In this document: positions 1 to 8,961 of the stretch, piece by piece
How positions within the stretch are numbered: position 1 is the stretch's first letter
Layout: every line of letters starts with the position of its first letter
Assembly (NCBI RefSeq): GCF_006636205.1
Contig: NZ_VIGB01000003.1
Coordinates: forward strand, 1,674,001-1,738,000
Direction of reading: 5' to 3'
Source of the DNA: Kitasatospora acidiphila
GTDB lineage: Bacteria > Actinomycetota > Actinomycetes > Streptomycetales > Streptomycetaceae
Length of the DNA: 64,000 nucleotides
Position numbers and translations under genes: made by a program
Notes under the pieces: generated by a model
The model's database searches: none
Told to the model about the DNA's origin: nothing
What the model saw: only the letters and a program-made list of their open reading frames with translations

Positions 1-2
1 CC

Positions 3-200
3 AACCCGGCCGCGGCCAAGGCGTTCGTGGCCTTCGTGGAGTCGGCCGAGGGGCAGCAGGTGCTGACCGCCGCCGGATTCCAGTCGCCGACCGCCGGCGG
101 TTCCGCCGCCCCGTCGAGCGCCGCCTCGGGTAGTGCGTCCGCGAGCGGTGCCTCGGGTAGCGCGTCCGCCGCCCCGTCGACCGGCGCCACTGCTTCGTGA
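3..200 (+). CDS. modA: molybdate ABC transporter substrate-binding protein, C-terminal end (partial)
   Basis: Only the last 65 codons are inside the window; the frame is open from base 3 and ends with TGA at 198-200. The visible part begins NPAAAKAFVAFVESAEGQQV, the usual last helix of ModA-type periplasmic binding proteins ('A..F..fl.s.egq..l...GF'). It then continues as an unusual Ser/Ala/Gly-rich tail of about 35 residues. The extracellular lipoprotein would capture molybdate or tungstate and hand it to ModBC. The modB GTG start (197) overlaps the stop, so the three genes are one operon. Identity rests on this motif plus the context; the ligand is inferred. Confidence 0.8.
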   Translation, partial: NPAAAKAFVAFVESAEGQQVLTAAGFQSPTAGGSAAPSSAASGSASASGASGSASAAPSTGATAS

Positions 201-1003
201 GCCGGCGCGCCTCCCGGAGCCGGGTCCCGGTCGCGCTGCTGCTGCCGGCGCTGCTCGGGCTGGTCTTCCTGGTGCTGCCGCTGGCCGGGTTGCTGATCCG
301 CGCACCCTGGCGGGCGCTGCCCCGGCAGCTCACCAGTGCCGACGTCTGGGAGGCGCTCAAGCTCTCACTGATCTGCGCCACCAGCGCCACCATCGTCTGC
401 CTGCTGCTCGGGGTGCCGCTGGCCTGGCTGCTGGCCCGCACGGAGTTTCCGGGCCGGCGGCTGGTGCGGGCGCTGGTGACCGTGCCGCTGGTGCTGCCGC
501 CCGTGGTCGGCGGTGTCGCGCTGCTGCTGGTGCTGGGGCGCAACGGGATCGTCGGACGCTGGCTGGACTCCGCCTTCGGGTTCACCCTGCCGTTCACCAC
601 CCCGGGCGTGGTGGTGGCGGAGGCCTTCGTGGCGATGCCGTTCCTGGTGATCAGCGTGGAGGGGGCGCTGCGGGCCGCCGACCCCCGCTACGAGGAGGCC
701 GCCGCGACGCTGGGCGCCTCCCGGCTGACGGCGTTCCGCCGGGTGACCCTGCCGCTGATCGCCCCCGGGGTGGCCGCCGGGGCGGTACTGGCCTGGGCGC
801 GCGCCCTCGGCGAGTTCGGTGCGACCATCACCTTCGCCGGCAACTTCCCCGGCCGCACCCAGACCATGCCCCTGGCGGTCTACCTGGCGATGGAGAACGA
901 CCCGGAGGCGGCGATCGCCCTGAGCCTCGTGCTGCTGGCCGTCTCGGTCGCGGTGCTGGCCGGACTGCGCGGCCGCTGGATGAGCGCGGGAGGGCAGGCA
1001 TGA
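197..1003 (+). CDS. modB: molybdate ABC transporter permease ModB
   Basis: 268-residue inner-membrane permease with about six hydrophobic segments (near 11-33, 55-80, 90-112, 135-155, 188-205 and 238-258). The EAA loop that contacts the ATPase is visible at about 166-190 (EEAAATLGASRLTAFRRVTL), and the 'ALGEFGATITFAGN' stretch that follows is typical of ModB/CysTW-type permeases. The GTG start overlaps the modA stop by 4 bases and the stop overlaps modC in ATGA, indicating translational coupling. With ModA and ModC it imports molybdate for molybdenum-cofactor enzymes. Sulfate specificity is the main alternative, but the single permease and TOBE-bearing ATPase favour molybdate. Confidence 0.9.
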   Translation: MSRRASRSRVPVALLLPALLGLVFLVLPLAGLLIRAPWRALPRQLTSADVWEALKLSLICATSATIVCLLLGVPLAWLLARTEFPGRRLVRALVTVPLVLPPVVGGVALLLVLGRNGIVGRWLDSAFGFTLPFTTPGVVVAEAFVAMPFLVISVEGALRAADPRYEEAAATLGASRLTAFRRVTLPLIAPGVAAGAVLAWARALGEFGATITFAGNFPGRTQTMPLAVYLAMENDPEAAIALSLVLLAVSVAVLAGLRGRWMSAGGQA

Positions 1004-2064
1004 CCGGGCCGATCGCCCTGGACGCCCGGCTGCGCGTCGAACGGCCCGGCTTCACGCTGGACTTGACGCTGCAAGCGGCGCCCGGTGAGGTCGTCGCCCT
1101 GCTCGGACCGAACGGCGCCGGCAAGTCGACCGCGTTGCGTGCCCTGGCCGGTCTGCTCCCCCTCGACGGCGGCCGACTGGCCCTGGACGGCGTGGTGCTG
1201 GCCGATCCGGCCGCCAAGCTCCAGGTGCCCGCCGAGCGGCGGCCGGTGGGCGTGGTCTTCCAGGACTACCTGCTCTTTCCGCACCTCAGCGCCCTGGACA
1301 ACGTCGCCTTCGGGCTGCGCTGCCAGGGCCGATCGAAGGCCGCCGCCCGGGCCGAGGCCGCCGAGTGGCTGGCGCGGCTCGGACTCGCGGACCATGCCGA
1401 TGCCAAGCCCCGGCGCCTCTCCGGCGGCCAGGCGCAGCGGGTGGCGCTCGGCCGGGCGCTGGCGGTGCGGCCCCGGCTGCTGCTGCTCGACGAGCCGCTG
1501 GCCGCGCTGGACGCACGGACCCGGCTGGAGGTGCGGTCGCAACTGCGGCGCCACCTGGCCGCGTTCGAGGCGGTGGCGGTCCTGGTGACGCACGACCCGC
1601 TGGACGCCATGGTGTTGGCGGACCGGCTGGTGGTGATCGAGGACGGGCGCGAGGTGCAGTCCGGCACCCCGGAGCAGGTGGCCCGCCATCCGCGCACCGA
1701 CTACATCGCGCGGCTGGTGGGGCTGAACCTCTACCAGGGCGTGGCCGCCGGACACCGGCTGACGCTGCCCGGCGGCGTGGCGCTGACCACGGCCGACGAG
1801 CTGTCCGGCCCCGCGTTCGCGGCCTTCCCGCCCGCCGCCGTGACCCTGCACCGCGAGCGCCCGGACAGCAGCGCCCGCAACTGCTGGGAGCTGACCGTGC
1901 AGGGGCTGAATCTGCACGGCGACCAGGTGCGGGTCGAGTTGGCCGGTCCGCTGGAGTTGGCCGCCGACCTCACGCCCGGTGCCGTGCACGAACTCGACCT
2001 GGCCCCGGGCAGCACGGTCTGGGCCACCGTCAAGGCAGCCCAGACCCGCGCCTACCCGGCCTAG
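1000..2064 (+). CDS. modC: molybdate ABC transporter ATP-binding protein ModC
   Basis: 354-residue ATPase that drives molybdate import. Walker A GPNGAGKS is at 36-43, the Q-loop at about 88, the ABC signature LSGGQ at 140-144, Walker B LLLLDEP at 160-166 and the switch His at 198. After the ATPase core (to about 235) the C-terminal 60-70 residues look like a TOBE/Mop molybdate-binding domain, as in ModC. ATG at 1000 overlaps the modB stop (ATGA). It is the last gene of the operon and converges on the patatin gene, with only 13 bases between the stops. No modE-type regulator is visible inside the window. Confidence 0.9.
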   Translation: MTGPIALDARLRVERPGFTLDLTLQAAPGEVVALLGPNGAGKSTALRALAGLLPLDGGRLALDGVVLADPAAKLQVPAERRPVGVVFQDYLLFPHLSALDNVAFGLRCQGRSKAAARAEAAEWLARLGLADHADAKPRRLSGGQAQRVALGRALAVRPRLLLLDEPLAALDARTRLEVRSQLRRHLAAFEAVAVLVTHDPLDAMVLADRLVVIEDGREVQSGTPEQVARHPRTDYIARLVGLNLYQGVAAGHRLTLPGGVALTTADELSGPAFAAFPPAAVTLHRERPDSSARNCWELTVQGLNLHGDQVRVELAGPLELAADLTPGAVHELDLAPGSTVWATVKAAQTRAYPA

Positions 2065-2077
2065 TCGTCCAGGGCGT

Positions 2078-2911
2078 TCAAGCCCAGAACCCGCGCAGCC
2101 CGTCGGCGAGTTCCCGGCCCTGGGCCCGGCCCGCGTCGGCGGCGGGGGCGCGGGTGGCGGCAGCGAGCGGGTCGGCGCCGAAGGCGGCGAGGGCGGCCTC
2201 GCTGGGCGTGACCACCTCGACGCGGGCTCCGGCCTCGGTCAGCCCGGCGACCTCCTGCTCGAGGAACGCGTCGGGCATCGGCGCGAGCACCAGCACCCGG
2301 TCGGACCCGGCGGCCAGGCGGGTGTTGCTGATCGACGGCACACCGCCGTCCAGGTACGGCACGCCGTCGATCTCCACCGTCGGCCAGATCCCCGGGATCG
2401 CGCAGCTCGCGGCGACCGCCGTCACCAGCGGCACCCCGCTGGTCCGGTCGAAGAGCCGGTAGTCGCCGGTCACCGCGTCCACCGCCACCACGGTGAACGG
2501 GTGCTGCGGCCAGTCGTGCACGGGCAGCCGGCTCTCGATCACCGCCAGCCGCTCGGCCGGTGCGACCGTCTCGGCGGTGCGGGCCAACTCGCCGGCCCGG
2601 CGGCGGATTTCCGCCGGATCGGACACCTCGGCCAGGAGCGCCTCCCAGAACGCGAACAGCTCGGCGGTGGTCATGCCGACCGGGGCGAGCTCCTGGCTCT
2701 GCAACTCCGGCCTGACCTGACGGTCGAACAGGTCCTGGTACGGGAGCCCGCTCAGCAGCTGCGCCCCGACTGCCGAACCAGCCGAGGTGCCGATCACCTG
2801 GTCGACCTCCCGAACGTCCAGCCCCTGGTCGGCCAAACCTGCGACGACCCCGTTCAGCCAGGCGATACCGGCGACCCCGCCACCACCCAGCACCAGCGCC
2901 CTCGTCGACAA
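2078..2911 (-). CDS. patatin-like phospholipase family protein
   Basis: 277-residue cytosolic serine hydrolase of the patatin family (acyl-lipid hydrolysis by a Ser-Asp dyad). The glycine-rich oxyanion loop GGGGVAG is at 9-15, the nucleophile elbow GTSAG at 41-45 (Ser43) and the catalytic DGG at 188-190 (Asp188). The length matches bacterial patatins related to RssA/YchK. No signal peptide is present. The start ATG gives MSTRALVLGGGG, the conventional N-terminus. It stands alone and converges on modC. The lipid substrate cannot be told from sequence. Confidence 0.9.
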   Translation of the reverse strand: MSTRALVLGGGGVAGIAWLNGVVAGLADQGLDVREVDQVIGTSAGSAVGAQLLSGLPYQDLFDRQVRPELQSQELAPVGMTTAELFAFWEALLAEVSDPAEIRRRAGELARTAETVAPAERLAVIESRLPVHDWPQHPFTVVAVDAVTGDYRLFDRTSGVPLVTAVAASCAIPGIWPTVEIDGVPYLDGGVPSISNTRLAAGSDRVLVLAPMPDAFLEQEVAGLTEAGARVEVVTPSEAALAAFGADPLAAATRAPAADAGRAQGRELADGLRGFWA

Positions 2912-3170
2912 AACGACCCACTCCCCTCGCCCGCGGCCACTCTGGTCACCTTGATCAACCCCGCCTTCCGGTGATCGATTCCCGCCGGGCGCGGATCACT
3001 TCGTGTCCGCTCAACTCGCCGAGACTGTTGGCGGGTTGTGACAACACTGGCCTGGTCCCGGTCTCCTGGAGCGGCCGATAATCAGACCCCGGGTGCCTGA
3101 CGGTCGTTCGGACCGGGCAACGCGGCCCGCGCGCAGGCGCGGGGAACGGGGAAACGGGGGAACGGGAACG

Positions 3171-3479
3171 ATGAATGACATCAACATCCATCCGGACAAC
3201 GTGCGCGCCTCGGCCGGCGCGATCCAAGACGCCGCCGGCCAGACCGGGATTCACCACTTGGACGACAGCTTCACGGTGGCGGCGGCCGACAGCAGCTGGC
3301 AGACGGCGGGGGCGGTGACCCGCTGCGCCACCGCCTGGCAGGGCCGCCTGACCACCGTGACCACCCAGCTGCAGCAGTACGCCGACCAGCTCAAGCAGTC
3401 CGCCGACTCGTACGACGCGGCCAACACCGAAGCCGTGCAACGCCTCCAGCAGGCGTTCGCCCAGCTGAACGGGGGCTGA
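3171..3479 (+). CDS. WXG100/EspC-like type VII secretion-associated small protein
   Basis: 102-residue helical protein with the size and helix-turn-helix layout of WXG100/EspC substrates of type VII secretion. The turn has W43-QTAG rather than strict WxG, which fits the EspC-like branch better. It has no signal peptide and is rich in Gln, Ala and Asp. The ATG at 3171 is preceded by a G-rich stretch; an in-frame start 26 codons upstream adds only Arg/Gly-rich low-complexity sequence. The stop lies 2 bases before the next gene, a secreted-amidase-type protein, so the two probably form an operon in which this protein acts as partner or export adaptor (inference). No ESX core genes (eccC, eccD, mycP) lie in the window. 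Confidence 0.75.
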   Translation: MNDINIHPDNVRASAGAIQDAAGQTGIHHLDDSFTVAAADSSWQTAGAVTRCATAWQGRLTTVTTQLQQYADQLKQSADSYDAANTEAVQRLQQAFAQLNGG

Positions 3480-3481
3480 CG

Positions 3482-4767
3482 ATGCGTTACCTCAGTGATC
3501 TGCAGCAAGCCGACCCGGCAGCCTGGAAGCGCGTCGCGGACGGCTGGCTGGCCGCCGTCAACATGACCACCACCGCGGTCGACGACCTGCACGCCCAGGG
3601 CGTCGGACCGCTCAGCAGCTTCTGGATCGACCCGGTCGGCCAGGCCGCCACGCAGAAGGTCAAGGACCAGGCCAACGCCCTGGACGCGGCCGCCGACATC
3701 ATGCGCAGTGTGGTGATGGTGCTCGACGGCTTCGCGCACAGCCTGGAGTACGCGCAGGCCACCCTGAACCAGGCCCTCAGCATGGCGGCCGAGTACCAGC
3801 TCCAGGTCGACCTGGTGCAGGGCTGCGTCCAAGTGTCCGACGTCTCCCCCACGGTGGGTAATCCGCCGCAGGTCAACCAGATCAACGAGCTGCTCCGCGA
3901 GGCCTTCCGGGAGGCCGACCAGGCCGACCGCCAGGTGGCCGCCGAGCTGGACAAGCTGACCTGCGACACCGGTGTGGTGGACCCGGGCCAGGCACTGGAC
4001 TCGATCCAGGGGACGCCTCGCAGGTGGAGCTCTCCGCCTACGCGGGCGACATCCCCGACGGCTCGGACCCCAACCTGGTGGCCGAATGGTGGGCGGGCCT
4101 GAACCCGCAGCAGCAACAGCAGTTCATGAACGCTGACCCCGTCAAGATCGCCGGGCTGCCCGGCATCCCCGACACCGTCAAGGGCGAACTGCAGGGCACC
4201 GACGGCAAGTACGACCGGGTGGCGTTCATCCAGTACGCGACGGACCACTGGAACGACGACCACGGCAACGTCAGCGGCGAGGACAACTGCACCAACTTCA
4301 CCTCCAACGCGCTGCACGAGGCCGGCATGCACTACAAGGGCTCGACCACCTACGACAGCGACGGCTGGGGCCAGAGCGTGGCCGGCCAGGGCGGCTGGGA
4401 CCTCGGCCTCGGGTTCATCGCCGGTCAGGAACACACCAACAGCTGGAGCGCCGCCCAGAACCTGCACGACTTCCTGCTGAACAACGGCGGCGTGCAGGTG
4501 CCGCGCGACCAGGTCAAACCCGGCGACATCATGTTCCTGCAGCAGGACAACAACAAGGACACCGACCTCTTCGGCGACGGCCTGCAGCAGGGCAGCGTGC
4601 ACCACACCGCCATCGTCACGGCGGTGACCCCCGACGGCGACATCCGCTACACCCAGCACAGCGACCCGCGTCTCAACGTCAGCCTGGACGGGCGCTCGCA
4701 GCACGAGCTGGAGTCGGAGGGGCAGCAGAACTACCAGTTCGTCCGCCCCCAACCGAACTGGTACTGA
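3482..4767 (+). CDS. type VII-type secreted amidase (Amidase_6-like), frameshifted near 4009-4012
   Basis: Two overlapping frames make one protein of about 428 residues. The first (3482 onward) gives an all-helical N-terminal domain of about 178 residues, the type that starts many actinobacterial type VII effectors. At the GGGG run 4009-4012 the coding frame jumps to that of 4024-4767. Adding one G restores ...DSIQGDASQVELSAYAGDIP without a break. The second half holds 'GTDGKYDRVAFIQYAT' and then NCTNF, whose Cys is the likely nucleophile of the Amidase_6 (CHAP/NlpC-like) fold. VHHTAIV near the end supplies the His. The predicted role is amide hydrolysis of peptidoglycan or of a competitor's wall. 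Read literally, the N-terminal product ends at 4102. A sequencing error is more likely than true inactivation. Confidence 0.7.
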
Positions 4768-4780
4768 CCGGGTCCGCATG

Positions 4781-4814
4781 CCCGCCGCCGCTCGGGTGCC
4801 CGGGCGGCGGCGGG
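4781..4814. terminator. hairpin terminator between convergent genes
   Basis: Perfect 10-bp inverted repeat CCCGCCGCCG (4781-4790) / CGGCGGCGGG (4805-4814) in the 75-base gap between the amidase stop and the DsbA-like stop. There is no T tract, which is common for actinobacterial terminators. It probably serves both strands. Confidence 0.6.
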
Positions 4815-4842
4815 ACTCGCGGTCCCGAAGAGCGGCGGACGG

Positions 4843-5547
4843 TCAGGACTTCAGCAGCGCGGCGGCCCGGCCGAGGAACTCCTCGTAGACGGCGGGGTCG
4901 TCCTTGTCGATCACCGGGGCGCCGGTGCCGAACCCGCCGTTCACCCAGTGCAGGGCCATGCCCGGGTTGGCCAGGTTGCTGCCGTCGGCGAGGAAGAGGT
5001 GCGGGCTGCAGGTGACCCGGCCGTTCTCGGCGCTGTGGAACTGCTCCATCACCATGGACCGCGCGAAACCGGTGTCCAGGGCGGCCGCCAGCCGGTCCAC
5101 GTCCACCGCGCCGGTCTCCTCCGCGACCTCCAGGATCACGTGGCGCAGCGATATGCACCGCCCCTGTGCCCAGAAGGCCAGCCGCAGCGCCCGGTCCAGC
5201 TGCTCACTGGCGTGCCAGCTCTGCGACTTGGCCGCCTGCACCGCCTCCAGGGCGGGCAGCGTGGTGACCGGGTAGGTCCAGTCCGGCCCCTGCCAGAGCC
5301 GCCAGCCGGCGTCCGGCTCCACCGCGCTGAGCACCGCGTTCTCCGAGTCCACCCCGGGGCGGTAGTTGACCCGCTTGTTGAACAACTCCAGTGGGAAGCA
5401 CCGGAGATCGAACCAGATCTTCCCCTCCAGTCCGAGCCGCCGCCGGGTCTGGTGCAGCCGGTACACCCCCACGTGGGCGAACGCGCAGTTGAGGTCGGCG
5501 TAGACGGCGATGGTGTCGGGCGTGGCGGGCAACCGCGGGTCCGTCAT
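4843..5547 (-). CDS. DsbA family thioredoxin-fold protein lacking the CXXC motif
   Basis: 234-residue cytoplasmic protein of the DsbA/FrnE group. Residues 18-22 read DLNCAFAH, so the site has a single Cys (CAFA) where oxidoreductases have CXXC. The helical insertion and the late 'FLADGSNLANPG' loop before the C-terminal beta-alpha unit fit the fold. The ATG at 5547 has GGAGG 6 bases upstream; upstream in-frame codons lack such a site. The missing second Cys argues against a dithiol oxidoreductase. A mycothiol S-transferase or isomerase-like role is possible, by analogy with 2-hydroxychromene-2-carboxylate isomerase, but is inference. It is transcribed alone. Confidence 0.7.
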   Translation of the reverse strand: MTDPRLPATPDTIAVYADLNCAFAHVGVYRLHQTRRRLGLEGKIWFDLRCFPLELFNKRVNYRPGVDSENAVLSAVEPDAGWRLWQGPDWTYPVTTLPALEAVQAAKSQSWHASEQLDRALRLAFWAQGRCISLRHVILEVAEETGAVDVDRLAAALDTGFARSMVMEQFHSAENGRVTCSPHLFLADGSNLANPGMALHWVNGGFGTGAPVIDKDDPAVYEEFLGRAAALLKS

Positions 5548-5722
5548 GGATCCTCCGGGAGTCGGGGTGGCGGGACCGCTGGAGAGACAGCGGACTGACC
5601 TCTCGATTCTGGAGAAACCCGGACGGCCGGTGCCAGTGAACAACCGGGTTGGCGTGCTGATCAGTTGTTCTACGTCGCGTCGTCCCGGTTGTTCCCGCTG
5701 GTCGAGGAGGGCGGCCGGGTGG

Positions 5723-6817
5723 TCAGCGCAGCACCGCCTCGACCAGGTCCGCGCCGAGCCGGGCGCTGCTGGCGAGGTCGAGCGAGTAGAGCACGTAGCG
5801 GCCGCGCCGGCGGACGGTCAGCAGGCCCGCCTTGCGCAGCACCGCCAGGTGCCGGGAGACCTCGGGCGCGGTGAGGTTCCAGGCCGCCGCCAACTCCCCG
5901 GTGGTCTGCGGGCCGCGCGCGATGGTCCGGGCCAGCCGCAGCCGCACCGGATGCGCCAGCGCCTCCAGCCGCTGCTGGACCAGCGCCAGCGAGACCGGCT
6001 CGGCGAGCCCCGCCTCCGCCACCGGGTACTGCAGCACCGGCTGCCAGCCGCGGCTGTGCACCACCACCAGGTGGGGCCGGCCGAACACGGTCGGGATGAA
6101 GGTCACCCCGCCCGCCTCGGTGGCGCTCACCGTGTTGTCCTGGAGCTTGTCCACCACGATCCGCCGCCGGCCCGACCCGTCCTCGTCCAGGGTGACCGCC
6201 GAGGAGACCGCCGCCAGCGCCTCGGCCAGTCCGCGCCGGGCCAGCAGGTCGGCCTTGTGCCGGGCGTCGGCGGCCAGCCCGGGCACCAACTGCCGCCAGG
6301 CCTCGGCGAAGAAGGCCTGGTCGCAGTCCTCGAGGAGCCGCCGGACCAGCGCCCGCACGGCCGCCGGGTCGGCGAGCAGCCGCTCGGTGAACGCCGCCTG
6401 CCGCGGTCCGCGCGCCGCCGCCAGCTCCCTGGCCCGGTCCCGGGCACCCTGGTCGGTCAGCGGCGAGGCCGCCGGGCGGTAGCTCAGCCGCGCCGAGCCG
6501 CAGCTGGTCAGCAGGGCCGCGGCCACATAGCGCTCGTCGTCCAGTCGGTCGACGGCGTCCAGTTCCTCCGCGAGCGTCGCGGCCGGGCTGGCCGGAAGCA
6601 GGAAGTCGGCGCGCGAGTACCGCCAGAGGAAGTCCGCCTCGATCAGCCGGTCGGCCAGTTCCGGCTTGAGCATGCCCGCCGTCGCCGTCGCCCAGCCGTG
6701 CAGGGTCGGATGGTGCCCCGGCTCCGCCAGCAGATGCAGCATCGCCACCAGCTCCCCCAGCGGCGACGGGGTGAAGCGCAGGCGGTCCTCGGGCAGCGCG
6801 GTGATGTCGATGGTCAT
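5723..6817 (-). CDS. ArsR-family transcriptional regulator with N-terminal DUF5937 domain
   Basis: 364 residues. The first 250 or so match the actinobacterial DUF5937 type (RLRFTPSPLGELVAMLHLL, then GHHPTLHGWA). The last 90 are an ArsR winged helix: 'LEALAHPVRLRLARTIA', recognition helix near 'LTAPEVSRHLAVLRKAGLL' and wing 'RRRGRYVLYSLD'. No cysteine metal site is seen in the HTH, so the sensed ligand is unknown. Start: ATG 6817; a GTG two codons upstream (6823) is better spaced from AGGA and is equally possible. It is divergent from the MFS transporter at 6924 with about 100 bases between, the usual layout for a regulator and its efflux pump, so it probably represses that gene. Confidence 0.85.
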   Translation of the reverse strand: MTIDITALPEDRLRFTPSPLGELVAMLHLLAEPGHHPTLHGWATATAGMLKPELADRLIEADFLWRYSRADFLLPASPAATLAEELDAVDRLDDERYVAAALLTSCGSARLSYRPAASPLTDQGARDRARELAAARGPRQAAFTERLLADPAAVRALVRRLLEDCDQAFFAEAWRQLVPGLAADARHKADLLARRGLAEALAAVSSAVTLDEDGSGRRRIVVDKLQDNTVSATEAGGVTFIPTVFGRPHLVVVHSRGWQPVLQYPVAEAGLAEPVSLALVQQRLEALAHPVRLRLARTIARGPQTTGELAAAWNLTAPEVSRHLAVLRKAGLLTVRRRGRYVLYSLDLASSARLGADLVEAVLR

Positions 6818-6923
6818 GCTCACGGGCCAGGATCCTGCCAGGTCAGCGCCCGCGCCCGGCGCGGATTGACGGGACTCGTCAATCCGCGTGCCTGCGGGGC
6901 ACGGTGGGGCGCAGCGTCGGGGC

Positions 6924-8163
6924 ATGACACTGACGCAACCGAAGACGCGGCCTGACGAGAGCCTCGGCCGGCCTGAACGGCCGCACAGCACCGTCCAGTT
7001 GCTCCGGGCCGCGGGCGGCACCCGGTATGCGGCCGCCCTGGTGGTGGACGCCCTCGGCGCCGGGCTGCTCCGCCCGTTCCTGCTGCTCTACGGGGTGAGC
7101 GTGCTGGGCCTGAGCGCCGGCCGGGCCGGGTTGGCGCTCTCGCTCGGCCTGCTGGCCGGCCTGGCGGCGCTGCCGCTGGTCGGGCGGTGGATCGACCGCG
7201 GTGCGCGCAGCCTGCCGGTGGCGGTCACCCTGCTGGTGCGCGCGGTCGGTGTGCTGGTGCTGCTGCTGACGCGAGGCCCGGTCGGGTTCACGCTCGCCGC
7301 GGTGCTGCTCGGGGTGGGCAGCCAGTGCTGGCCGACCGCGCACGCGGCCACCGTCGCCACCCTGGTCGAGGGCCGGGTGCGGGACGCGGCGCTGGCCGCC
7401 GGGAGGTCGCTGCGCAATGCGGGGCTGGGCGCCGGGGCGCTGATCGCCACGGTGGCGATCAGCGCCGGCACGGGCGCCCTGCGCGGGCTGGCGGTCGTGA
7501 CGGCGGCGGCGTGCGTGGTGGCCGCGGCGCTGGTCTGGTCGCTGCGGGTGGCGGCGCCGGCGGCGGCCCGTGCACAGCGGAAGCAGCGGGAGCGGGGCCC
7601 GGCCGGTGGCTTGAGCACCGTGCTGAGCCTGGCCAACCTGCCGTTCGCGTTCTGCTTCGACGTGCTGGAGGTGGCGCTGCCCGCCCTGCTGGTGACCCGG
7701 CTGCGGGTCTCGCCGGCCTGGTCGTCCGGCATCTTCGTGGGCAACACGGTGCTGGTGATCACCACCCAGCTGGCGGTGGTGCTCTGGCTGGCCAAGCGCT
7801 CGCGCCGCTCGGCGCTGACCCTGGGCGGGGCCTACTGGCCGTGTCCTACCTGGGTTTCTGGCTGGCCGGCGGGCTCGGCGGGGCGACCGGTGAGGGGGCG
7901 ATCTGCCTGGTCTCGGTGGTCTACACGTTCGGCGAGATCGTCTACTCCGGTGCCGGTACCGCCCTGGTGGTGGCCGCCGCGCCGCCGGAGCAGCTGGGGC
8001 GGGCGCTGGCCCGCTGGGAGCTCTCCAACGGCCTGGGCCGGGCGGCCGCGCCCGCCTCGCTCACCGCGCTGCTCGCCATCGGGCCCGGCGCGCTCTGGGG
8101 GTGCTGGCGGCGGCCACCGCGGTCGGCGCGGCCACGGTGCGCCGGGTCGCGCCGGACGCCTGA
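6924..8163 (+). CDS. MFS transporter, interrupted by two single-base losses
   Basis: Three consecutive frames together make one 12-helix major facilitator of about 413 residues. Frame 1 (6924 to about 7830) covers helices 1-8 or so, ending ...RRSALTLGG. Frame 2 resumes with LLAVSYLGFWLAGG and runs to ...AIGPGALW. Frame 3 finishes VLAAATAVGAATVRRVAPDA with TGA at 8161-8163. One added base in GGGGCC (7827-7832) and one in the G run at 8096-8101 restore the full reading frame. The cytoplasmic loop between helices 2 and 3 has 'GRWIDRGARSLP'. The substrate is unknown; an efflux role is inferred from the divergent DUF5937/ArsR regulator. If the frameshifts are real the gene is dead. Confidence 0.7.
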
Positions 8164-8197
8164 CGCTTTGTCGACTTATGGCTGGCTGAACGGACGG

Positions 8198-8896
8198 TCA
8201 GCGCAGCGCCGGATGGTCCGCCACCACCGTGCACGAGCCGGGAGCGATCTCCGTGAAGCCCGCGTCCCGGACCACCGGAAGGCCACTGACCGTCAGCTCG
8301 GCCCAGCGGTCCGGGGCGGCGGTGCGGACCGCCAGCGCGAAGCCGGCCTCCTGCCACTCCTTGCGCTGCCCGTAGTCCAGCCGCCACCACGCGAGTTGGG
8401 CGGCGTGGCCGGTCTGCGCCATGGTCTTGCCCGCGCTCATCTCCAGCTCCGGGTTGAGCCAGAGCACCGGCAGCTCCGGCGCCGGGGGCGCGGGGACGAA
8501 GGACTCCGGATCGCTCAGCTCGGTGCCCGACACCTGGAGCTTGGCCAGCTCCTTGGGCCAGCCGTCCAGCGGGACCGGCGGGAAGACCCGCACCTCGGCC
8601 GCCTCACCCGTGACCGTGATGCCCGGCAGCTCGGCGGTCTTGCGCCACTCGCCGCCACGGGCCCGCCGGACCACCTTGCGGATCCGGGCGTCCTCCCAGG
8701 CGTACACCGCCTCGGCCCACTCGCCGTCGCCGCTGGACCGCGGGTCGGCGAGCAGGGTGAGCACGGCACGGGCCGAGGTCTGCAGCGCGTCGGTGCGGTC
8801 CGGCGGGGCGGCCTTCTCCAGGTGGACCACCAGCGGCAGCACGAACTGCTGCTTGGCGTCGCGGTCGGTCGGGTCGGAGGTGAAGGGGGAGGTCAC
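8198..8896 (-). CDS. peptidyl-tRNA hydrolase (PTH2-like) domain protein
   Basis: 232-residue cytosolic protein. The C-terminal half carries 'PELEMSAGKTMAQTGHAAQL', matching the start of the PTH2 fold ('lkMs.GKiAAQ.aHA'), and ends 'AGFTEIAPGSCTVVADHPA', corresponding to the PTH2 end '..TeiapGt.TvlaigP'. Residues 1-115 are an N-terminal extension seen in actinobacterial members. PTH2 enzymes release peptides from prematurely dissociated peptidyl-tRNA; this activity is inferred from the fold. It converges on the MFS gene. Confidence 0.75.
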   Translation of the reverse strand: MTSPFTSDPTDRDAKQQFVLPLVVHLEKAAPPDRTDALQTSARAVLTLLADPRSSGDGEWAEAVYAWEDARIRKVVRRARGGEWRKTAELPGITVTGEAAEVRVFPPVPLDGWPKELAKLQVSGTELSDPESFVPAPPAPELPVLWLNPELEMSAGKTMAQTGHAAQLAWWRLDYGQRKEWQEAGFALAVRTAAPDRWAELTVSGLPVVRDAGFTEIAPGSCTVVADHPALR

Positions 8897-8961
8897 CCGG
8901 ACAGACTACCGTCGGCCACCTGCGGCCGGCCGGTCGCCGGTTCACCGTCGACCACCAAGGC

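Noticed and set aside
4024..4102. Genuine overlap of two separate genes in the amidase locus
   Set aside because: The second frame lacks a start with a ribosome site, and a one-base change joins both halves into one normal-length family member.
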